Under the pieces are notes generated by a model. That model worked only from the letters and a program-made list of their open reading frames with translations. It did not search any database and had not been told where the DNA came from. From Thermodesulfatator sp. (lineage in GTDB: Bacteria; Desulfobacterota; Thermodesulfobacteria; Thermodesulfobacteriales; Thermodesulfobacteriaceae), in contig JALWWR010000113.1 of assembly GCA_026993045.1 (NCBI GenBank), positions 1-5,243 of the forward strand: a DNA stretch of 5,243 nucleotides, read 5' to 3'. Positions within the stretch are counted from its first letter, which is position 1; each line of letters starts with the position of its first letter. The position numbers were made by a program, and so were the translations under genes. This document shows positions 1-5,243 of this stretch, in pieces.

Positions 1-79
1 GGGCGGGGGTTCTCAGCCGGAAAAGGTCCCTCAGATTAAAGAGACCCTTTTTAAGGCGGTGGAAGAGCTACTTTCCTAG
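1..79 (+). CDS. C-terminal end of a plus-strand gene, probably alanyl-tRNA synthetase (partial)
   Basis: The window opens inside a reading frame (codons starting at base 2) that runs 25 codons to a TAG at 77-79. The peptide starts GGGSQPEKV and ends in a short helix-like stretch finishing AVEELLS. In alanyl-tRNA synthetase the last residues follow a glycine-rich motif (GGGRPDxAQxGG) and then a helix with a Pro/Glu/Lys-rich start, which this fragment resembles. AlaRS charges tRNA-Ala in the cytoplasm, and alaS is often found near recA in bacteria, which fits the context. Only the last ~3% of such a protein would be present, so a different DHHA1-type or unrelated protein is possible. It converges on the HU-like gene and the two coding ends overlap by 12 bases (68-79). 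That the frame is coding is fairly likely; the product name is tentative. Confidence 0.45.
   Translation, partial: GGGSQPEKVPQIKETLFKAVEELLS
21..46 (-). terminator. Candidate intrinsic terminator for the eno-hup transcript
   Basis: Read on the minus strand, GGTCTCTT, a 6-base loop, GAGGGACC and then TTTT form an 8-bp stem followed by four U residues, beginning 22 bases after the HU-like stop codon. Two of the eight pairs are G-U wobbles in minus-strand RNA, whereas the same positions are C-A mismatches in plus-strand RNA, so the hairpin favours the minus transcript. The U-tract is short, making this a moderate candidate. It lies inside the C-terminal codons of the convergent plus-strand gene. 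Confidence 0.4.
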
Positions 80-358
80 ACTGGCCTTAAGGGCCCGGGA
101 GGGCCGAAAGGTTATCCGGACCTTTCCGGGCCTAGAGACTGTCTTTTGTTTCTTAAAATCATACCCCTTTCGGGGAGGACTAAGGACGGTTTTAAAGGTC
201 CCCAACCCGGTAAGGGTTAAGGAGCCTTTCTCCTCCAGGACCTCTTCAAAAAGTTCTAAAAAGGCCTCCCAGAGGGTTTGGATCTCAGCTTTAGACCAGC
301 GAGGGCCTTCTTCCTGAGACCTCCGGTAGAGGCCTTCCAGCAAGGCCTTACGGTCCAT
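68..358 (-). CDS. HU/IHF-family DNA-binding protein, variant arm
   Basis: This 96-residue protein has the size and order of the HU/IHF nucleoid-protein fold: two N-terminal helices (about residues 2-44), the turn and strand signature GLGTF at 51-55, a beta-arm region (about 56-80), then strand and C-terminal helix in RITFRPSRALKASL (81-94). HU and IHF proteins act as dimers that bend DNA by inserting an arm-tip proline. From the conserved glycine (G65) to the phenylalanine of the TFRPS strand (F84) the spacing is identical to E. coli HU (G60 to F79), yet the usual RNP tip is replaced by Y66-D67-F68. The loop between helices 1 and 2 is also a little longer than usual. The ATG directly abuts the enolase TAG, and no good Shine-Dalgarno is visible upstream, so translation probably depends on ribosomes finishing enolase. 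The fold assignment is strong; whether it is the main HU or a specialised paralogue is unknown. Confidence 0.85.
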   Translation of the reverse strand: MDRKALLEGLYRRSQEEGPRWSKAEIQTLWEAFLELFEEVLEEKGSLTLTGLGTFKTVLSPPRKGYDFKKQKTVSRPGKVRITFRPSRALKASLGK

Positions 359-1667
<1,309 letters not shown>

Positions 1668-1687
<20 letters not shown>

Positions 1688-1739
1688 AGGCCGGGCTCTT
1701 TTAGAGCCTCCGGTTAAGAAAGAATCCGGCTAAGGCTCT
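1668..1739 (-). promoter_or_regulatory. Cluster of mutually exclusive hairpins between hldA and eno (terminator/attenuator-like)
   Basis: In minus-strand RNA four segments can pair in alternative ways: a AGAGCC (1739-1734), b GGCTCT (1708-1703), c AGAGCC (1699-1694) and d GCTCT (1678-1674), with d followed by A and five T residues (1672-1668). a:b encloses an inner CCGG/CCGG stem. b:c is a tight 6-bp hairpin with an AAA loop. c:d has a 16-base loop and is followed by the T-tract, so it resembles an intrinsic terminator. b:c excludes both a:b and c:d. The arrangement could terminate transcripts arriving from recA-hldA or regulate read-through into eno. The eno -35 lies inside the c:d loop. The stems are short, so chance is possible. 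Confidence 0.35.
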
Positions 1740-1768
1740 TTCTTTAAGATTCGGCTTTAAAGGTCTTT

Positions 1769-2746
1769 TCAAGTACCTTTTTCAAGCTGGGCCTCAAACT
1801 CTTCCCAGAGGACGGGCTTGGTGCCCATTTTACCCACCACTACTCCAGCGCAGAGATTGGCGTAAGCCACGGCCTCCTTGAGGGGAAGCCCCGCGGTGTA
1901 AAAGGCCGCCAGGGCCGCGATGGCTGTATCTCCGGCCCCGGAAACGTCGTAGACTTCTTTGGCTTGGGCTGGAAAATGCCAAGAACCTTCCTCGGGATGA
2001 TAAAGAAACATCCCTTCCGGCCCCAAGGTAACCACCATGAAATCCAAACCATATCTGCTCACCAAACGAGGACAGGCTTGCCCTAAATCTTCGGGAGGAA
2101 GGTCTTCTTTAAGCGCGATCTCGGTAAATTCTTTCCGGTTAGGAGTGATACAGGTGGCTCCCTGATATTTTCGCCAGTTAAGCCCCTTGGGGTCCACAAA
2201 GAGGGGCTTGGCTCTTCTCCGAGCCTCCTCCACCAGCCAGAGGCAGAACCCTTCGCTCAGAAAGAGTCCTTTGGCGTAGTCCGAAAGGATGACCGCCTGG
2301 GCCCAATCCAAAAGAGGTTCCAGGCGTTTTTTCAGGTTTTCTTTGAGAAGCGGGGGAAGGGGGGTCACTTTTTCGGAATCGATCCGCAAAAGATGTTGGG
2401 CTTGGGCCAAGACCCGAGTCTTTACAATGGTAGGGCGGTCCGAGGCCCTTATCAGGCCTTCGGTACCAAGGCCGTTTTGTTGGGCTAATCCTTGGAAGAC
2501 TTCCCCTTCGCGGTCTTCTCCCAAGACTCCGCAGAGCTGTACCTGGCATCCCAGACCCCGCAAGTTGGCGGCTACATTGGCCGCTCCCCCTAGGGCGTAA
2601 GAGATCTCTTGAAGTTCAAAGACCGGCACCGGGGCCTCCGGGGAGATGCGGCGTACTTCTCCCCAGAAGTATTGGTCCAGCATTACATCCCCTACTACTA
2701 GGAGGGAGAGGCCGGTTAGCCGGGACCGAAGTTCGGAGGCCTTCAT
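1769..2746 (-). CDS. hldA: D-glycero-beta-D-manno-heptose-7-phosphate kinase (monofunctional, RfaE domain I)
   Basis: This PfkB/ribokinase-fold kinase phosphorylates D-glycero-D-manno-heptose 7-phosphate at C-1 with ATP, a cytoplasmic step in making ADP-heptose for the LPS inner core. Diagnostic stretches are VVGDVMLDQYFWGEV (17-31), RRISPEAPVPV (32-42), the sugar-binding GGAANVAANL (53-62), LSDYAKG (154-160), DPKG (185-188), TPNRKE (201-206), TLGPEGM (240-246) and the PfkB signature DVSGAGDT (267-274) with catalytic D273, ending with GKMGT (305-309). At 325 residues it contains only the kinase domain. The bifunctional HldE is about 475 residues, so the adenylyltransferase (HldC) should be encoded elsewhere. 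Its ATG directly follows the recA TAG. A GGAGG lies 11 bases upstream inside recA, rather far, so coupling to recA translation is likely. It is followed by a 141-bp gap before eno. Confidence 0.95.
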   Translation of the reverse strand: MKASELRSRLTGLSLLVVGDVMLDQYFWGEVRRISPEAPVPVFELQEISYALGGAANVAANLRGLGCQVQLCGVLGEDREGEVFQGLAQQNGLGTEGLIRASDRPTIVKTRVLAQAQHLLRIDSEKVTPLPPLLKENLKKRLEPLLDWAQAVILSDYAKGLFLSEGFCLWLVEEARRRAKPLFVDPKGLNWRKYQGATCITPNRKEFTEIALKEDLPPEDLGQACPRLVSRYGLDFMVVTLGPEGMFLYHPEEGSWHFPAQAKEVYDVSGAGDTAIAALAAFYTAGLPLKEAVAYANLCAGVVVGKMGTKPVLWEEFEAQLEKGT

Positions 2747-3763
2747 CTAAGAGGCCGCCTCCGCTTCTACCTCGGCCAGCCCCGCCATCTCCCGGATGCG
2801 GGCCTCGATCTCCTGGGCCAGCTCGGGCCTTTCTTTGAGTAGGCGCCGGACGTTCTCCCGTCCTTGAGCCAGACGTTCGCCGTTATAAGAAAACCAGGAA
2901 GCGCTCTTTTCGATAATCCCCATGGACACCCCGAGGTCTATAAGTTCTCCCTCCCGGGAGATACCCTCTCCGAAAAGGATGTCGAACTCGGCTTCCCGGA
3001 AGGGCGGGGCCAGCTTGTTTTTTACGATCTTGACCTTGGTGCGATTGCCAATCTGTTCGTTGGCCTCTTTGACTTGTCCGATCCGTTTGATATCCATCCG
3101 CAGGGTGGCGTAAAACTTAAGGGCCATCCCCCCGGTAGTAGTTTCCTGGGGACCGTAGCTAAAACCTCCGATTTTCATCCGGGTCTGATTGATGAAGACT
3201 ACGGCAGTGTCGGTCTTGGCGATGACGGAGGTGAGCTTGCGCATGGCTTTAGACATCAAACGGGCCTGAAGGCCCACCTGTTGGTCTTCCATGGTGCCGT
3301 CAAGTTCAGCCGCCGGGACCAAGGCCGCCACCGAATCCACCACGATTAAATCCACTCCCCCACTTCGGGCTAGGACCTCGGCAATCTCTAAGGCCTGTTC
3401 TCCGGTGTCAGGCTGACTTATAAGGAGATCGTCCACATTTACCCCCAACTTTTGGGCATAGTGGACGTCGAGGGCGTGTTCGGCATCTATAAAAGCCGCA
3501 ATGCCCCCTTGTTTTTGGGTTTCGGCCACCATGTGCAAGGCCAAGGTGGTCTTTCCCGAAGATTCCGCCCCAAAGACTTCTGTAATCCGGCCTCGGGGAA
3601 TGCCTCCTACTCCGGTGGCGATATCTACCCCTAGGGAGCCGGTGGGAATGGCTCGAATCTCGATCTTGCGCCCCTCACCCAGGCGCATGATGACTCCAGG
3701 GCCGATTTGGCGTTCAAGCTGTTTGATGGCCGACTCTAAGGCCTTTTTCTTGTCTAAGGACAT
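2747..3763 (-). CDS. recA: RecA recombinase
   Basis: RecA forms ATP-dependent filaments on single-stranded DNA, drives homologous strand exchange and triggers LexA self-cleavage. The 338-residue protein is complete. It has an N-terminal helix (about 3-20), Walker [10 protein letters not shown] at 65-73 (K71), catalytic E95 in IDAEHALD, Walker B LIVVDS at 139-144, and loop L1 around 154-165 followed by [15 protein letters not shown]. The sensor INQTRMKIG (191-199, Q193) leads loop L2 through ETTTGG (207-212), followed by ALKFYA (214-219), and [12 protein letters not shown] lies at 293-304. The C-terminal tail is short and modestly acidic. An in-frame ATG 21 codons upstream (3826) exists, but the start at 3763 is chosen: it has a near-perfect AGGAGG 7 bases before the ATG, and [17 protein letters not shown] is where family members begin. 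Walker A has Ala where most RecAs have Pro (GPESSGKT). It is divergent from recN and directly coupled to hldA. Confidence 0.99.
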   Translation of the reverse strand: MSLDKKKALESAIKQLERQIGPGVIMRLGEGRKIEIRAIPTGSLGVDIATGVGGIPRGRITEVFGAESSGKTTLALHMVAETQKQGGIAAFIDAEHALDVHYAQKLGVNVDDLLISQPDTGEQALEIAEVLARSGGVDLIVVDSVAALVPAAELDGTMEDQQVGLQARLMSKAMRKLTSVIAKTDTAVVFINQTRMKIGGFSYGPQETTTGGMALKFYATLRMDIKRIGQVKEANEQIGNRTKVKIVKNKLAPPFREAEFDILFGEGISREGELIDLGVSMGIIEKSASWFSYNGERLAQGRENVRRLLKERPELAQEIEARIREMAGLAEVEAEAAS

Positions 3764-3770
3764 TAAATAT

Positions 3771-3776
3771 CCTCCT
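3771..3776 (-). promoter_or_regulatory. Ribosome-binding site that fixes the recA start
   Basis: The minus strand has AGGAGG, preceded by AA, with 7 bases before the ATG at 3763. It is the best Shine-Dalgarno in the window, and it shows that the upstream in-frame ATG at 3826 belongs to the leader. Confidence 0.85.
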
Positions 3777-3788
3777 TTCCCCTGGATC

Positions 3789-3817
3789 TCGTAACCAATA
3801 TTAGCATAATTTATAAT
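3789..3817 (+). promoter_or_regulatory. Predicted recN promoter
   Basis: A perfect -10 TATAAT lies at 3812-3817 on the plus strand, with only a weak -35-like TCGTAA 17 bases upstream (3789-3794, three of six consensus bases). A transcript starting near 3824 would give recN a leader of about 100 bases. The weak -35 fits a regulated promoter, but this is inference. Confidence 0.45.
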
Positions 3818-3820
3818 ATT
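3797..3820. promoter_or_regulatory. Candidate shared operator: AATATTA-N10-TAATATT
   Basis: AATATTA (3797-3803) and TAATATT (3814-3820) form a perfect 7-bp inverted repeat with a 10-base spacer. The left arm covers the predicted recA -10 and the right arm overlaps the predicted recN -10. A dimeric repressor here would block both promoters. recA and recN are both LexA targets in many bacteria, but the motif is neither the E. coli CTGT-N8-ACAG box nor the Bacillus GAAC-N4-GTTC box, so the regulator is unknown. AT-rich inverted repeats also arise by chance. Confidence 0.4.
3798..3806 (-). promoter_or_regulatory. Predicted recA promoter (extended -10)
   Basis: On the minus strand TGC-TAATAT (3806-3798) resembles an extended -10 element, and no convincing -35 is seen upstream. 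A start near 3791 would give a leader of about 28 bases with the AGGAGG site, similar in design to the eno promoter. TATTAT (3818-3813) is an alternative -10 on the same strand. Confidence 0.35.
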
Positions 3821-3927
3821 ACGCATACGATCGGGCCCAGGGGAGCGATCTTAATCCTAAAGGACCTAAAAGGAGAGTTTGAAGAGATCAGAGGCCTTTC
3901 GAACGGTTTGGATAAAGAGCACGGAGC
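3821..3927 (+). other. recN 5' leader region, no gene
   Basis: No convincing coding sequence lies here. Visible elements are GATCG (3829-3833) with its inverted copy CGATC (3846-3850), and a tandem imperfect repeat CCTAAAGGA/CCTAAAAGGA (3856-3864 and 3865-3874). A Shine-Dalgarno-like AAAAGGAG (3868-3875) has no start codon at a normal distance; a TTG at 3879 is only 3 bases away. The frame from that TTG stops at 3944, inside recN, after 21 codons. Confidence 0.4.
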
Positions 3928-5243
3928 ATGCTTTTAGAGCTTAGGCTTCAAAATTTTGTCTTGATTGAGGACCTCCACCTGGTCCTGTCTCCAGGTTTTA
4001 CAGTCTTTACCGGAGAGACCGGGGCGGGGAAATCTCTTTTGGTTAAGGCCTTAAAACTCCTTTTAGGCCATCGAGCTGGTCCGGAGTATATCCGCGCGGG
4101 TTCTAAAATGGCGGTGGTGGAGGCGGTGCTGGCCGAAGATCCCATCCTTAAAGCCCGTCTAGAGGCCTTGGGTTTCGAGCCGGAAGGGGAGGTCTTTTTG
4201 CGTCGGATAGTTACCACGGAAAAGTCCCGGTGTTACGTGAACGGTTCGCCGGCGCCTCTTAAAGTCCTGGCGGGACTTTTGGAGGGGTTTTTAGTTCTTA
4301 CCGGGCAACACGAATTTCGAAAGCTTTTTTCCCCATCCTACCGGCTATCCCTTTTGGATCGCTACGGAGCGTTAGAGGCTGAGAGAGCAGCTTACGAAAG
4401 ACTTTTTCAGCGCTGGCAGGAGGTGAAACGCCGGAGAGAGACCCTGGTCCGAGAGATCTCGGAGATGGAACGTAAGAAGGACTTTTTGGACTTTCAAATC
4501 CAAGAGATCGAGGAGGCCGGTCTATATCCCGAAGAAGAGGAAGAGCTCCAGGCCCAAAGAGAGAGGTTGCGTCACCTTTCCCGCCTGAAACAGGGGCTGG
4601 CCTTGGGAGAGAGGAATCTGGAAGAAGCCCTAAATCTCTTGGGAGAGACCCAACGGATTCTCCAAGAGCTTTCCCTTTACGATCCGGAACTTCTACCCCA
4701 CCACCAGCGCCTCGAAAGTCTCTACTACGAACTTTCGGATCTGGGGCAGGAGCTTTCCCGGCGAGAGGCCCGCCTTCCTGAAGACGATTCCGAACTGGAG
4801 GTCATCGAAGCGCGCTTGAGCCTTATTGAGCGCTTGAAACGCAAATACGGGCCTTCGGTAAAAGAAATACTGCTTACCCTTGAAAGGCTTAAGAGAGAAC
4901 GAGAGGCTCTAGAGCAGGGGGAAAGCGATCTGGAGGTCCTCGAAAAGGAAGAAAAGGAATTGAAAGAAGAGGTCATAGAGCGGGCTCGGGATTTAAGTGA
5001 AAAGAGAAGGGCCGCGGCCCGGCGGCTTTCAGAAGAGGTCAACCGCGAACTTTCTTTTCTGGCCCTTTCTGAGGCCCGCTTTGAAGTTAAGGTGGAAAGC
5101 TCTTTTCAGCCGGAAGATCTTTCGAGTCAGGGCTGGGATCGGGTCTCTTTCTGGGTCCGCACTAATCCTGGTTCCCCTGAAAGGCCTCTGGAAAAGATCG
5201 CTTCCGGAGGGGAGCTTTCGCGTTTCTTTTTGGCCCTAAAGGC
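3928..5243 (+). CDS. recN: DNA repair protein RecN (partial, 3' end beyond window)
   Basis: RecN is an SMC-like ATPase of double-strand-break repair that binds DNA ends and works with RecA. The frame is open for 438 codons to the window edge. MLLELRLQNFVLIEDLHL matches the family N-terminus. Walker A is GETGAGKS at 29-36 (K35). The VNGSPAPL strand (106-113) leads to the Q-loop GQHE at 126-129 (often HGQHE). Residues about 150-370 are a charged Glu/Arg/Lys/Leu-rich region consistent with a long coiled coil with a break in the middle. NPGSPERPLEKIASGGELSR (413-432) ends with the ABC signature SGGELSR at 426-432. RecN is about 550 residues, so roughly 110, including Walker B and the H-loop, are outside. 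An in-frame TAA at 3913-3915 makes the ATG at 3928 the only reasonable start. Its ribosome-binding site is weak (AAAGAG, 8 bases upstream; a closer GGAG has only 1 base of spacing). It is divergent from recA. Confidence 0.97.
   Translation, partial: MLLELRLQNFVLIEDLHLVLSPGFTVFTGETGAGKSLLVKALKLLLGHRAGPEYIRAGSKMAVVEAVLAEDPILKARLEALGFEPEGEVFLRRIVTTEKSRCYVNGSPAPLKVLAGLLEGFLVLTGQHEFRKLFSPSYRLSLLDRYGALEAERAAYERLFQRWQEVKRRRETLVREISEMERKKDFLDFQIQEIEEAGLYPEEEEELQAQRERLRHLSRLKQGLALGERNLEEALNLLGETQRILQELSLYDPELLPHHQRLESLYYELSDLGQELSRREARLPEDDSELEVIEARLSLIERLKRKYGPSVKEILLTLERLKREREALEQGESDLEVLEKEEKELKEEVIERARDLSEKRRAAARRLSEEVNRELSFLALSEARFEVKVESSFQPEDLSSQGWDRVSFWVRTNPGSPERPLEKIASGGELSRFFLALK

Larger units (their letters stand above)
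3778..3844. repeat. Outer inverted repeat TCCCCTGG / CCAGGGGA flanking the recA-recN promoter core
   Basis: TCCCCTGG at 3778-3785 and CCAGGGGA at 3837-3844 are perfect 8-bp inverted copies 51 bases apart. Just inside, CGTA (3790-3793) and TACG (3826-3829) are also inverted. Centres fall at about 3811 and 3809.5, close to the centre of the inner AT-rich dyad (3808.5), giving a nested, nearly concentric symmetry. One arm lies one base from the recA AGGAGG. This could be a bipartite protein site or an RNA stem near the recA ribosome-binding site. Confidence 0.45.

Noticed and set aside
92..129. Plus-strand hairpins (GGCCC-GGGA-GGGCC at 92-105; GAAAGGT/ACCTTTC at 106-126) as a terminator for the left-edge gene
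   Set aside because: No U-tract follows directly; the nearest T-rich run begins about 10 bases after the second stem. Both stems also lie in HU-like coding sequence.
2864..3349. 161-codon plus-strand open frame opposite recA
   Set aside because: It is a shadow of RecA coding sequence: no family resemblance and no start signals.
3764..3826. Upstream in-frame ATG that would give RecA a 21-residue extension
   Set aside because: The extension is encoded by the AT-rich promoter and the Shine-Dalgarno itself. RecA family N-termini start at the downstream ATG, which has AGGAGG at ideal spacing.
3879..3944. Possible TTG-initiated leader peptide overlapping the recN start
   Set aside because: The Shine-Dalgarno core is only 3 bases from the TTG and the 21-codon product has no recognisable features; kept only as a note in the leader entry.
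4725..5042. Serine/arginine-rich minus-strand open frame opposite recN
   Set aside because: The composition is simply the reverse complement of Glu/Arg-rich coiled-coil codons; RecN is the real gene.

Overview
This window is a compact block of chromosomal housekeeping genes from a Gram-negative bacterium. Five genes are recognisable with confidence. A sixth, at the left edge, is only a short C-terminal stub. HldA (heptose kinase) implies a heptose-containing LPS core, hence an outer membrane. Coding strands are rich in AGA/AGG arginine and GAG/AAG codons, and the proteins are rich in charged residues. Together with the RecA and RecN sequence style this suggests a thermophilic lineage such as Thermodesulfobacteriota or a related deltaproteobacterial-type group. 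That placement is inference; no search was run.

Layout from left to right: (1) positions 1-79, plus strand, a 25-residue C-terminus that resembles the end of alanyl-tRNA synthetase. It overlaps tail-to-tail with the next gene by 12 bases. (2) 68-358, minus, a small HU/IHF-family DNA-binding protein with an altered arm tip. (3) 359-1627, minus, enolase with all catalytic residues present. (4) 1628-1768, a 141-bp gap with an extended -10 promoter for eno and a cluster of mutually exclusive hairpins. (5) 1769-2746, minus, HldA, kinase domain only. (6) 2747-3763, minus, RecA. (7) 3764-3927, a divergent promoter region with nested inverted repeats. (8) 3928 to the window end, plus, RecN, cut by the edge just after its ABC signature motif.

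The minus-strand genes read recA-hldA, then eno-hup. Both junctions, recA/hldA and eno/hup, are the same zero-gap TAGATG, which suggests two translationally coupled pairs. recA and recN, both classic SOS genes, are head-to-head. A perfect 7-bp inverted repeat there has one arm over each of the two predicted -10 elements, so a single repressor could control both repair genes.

No mobile element, CRISPR array, tRNA, rRNA or novel defence system was seen. The points most worth a second look are regulatory (the recA-recN operator region and the attenuator-like eno leader) and one protein variant (the HU-like protein with YDF where HU has its DNA-intercalating RNP).
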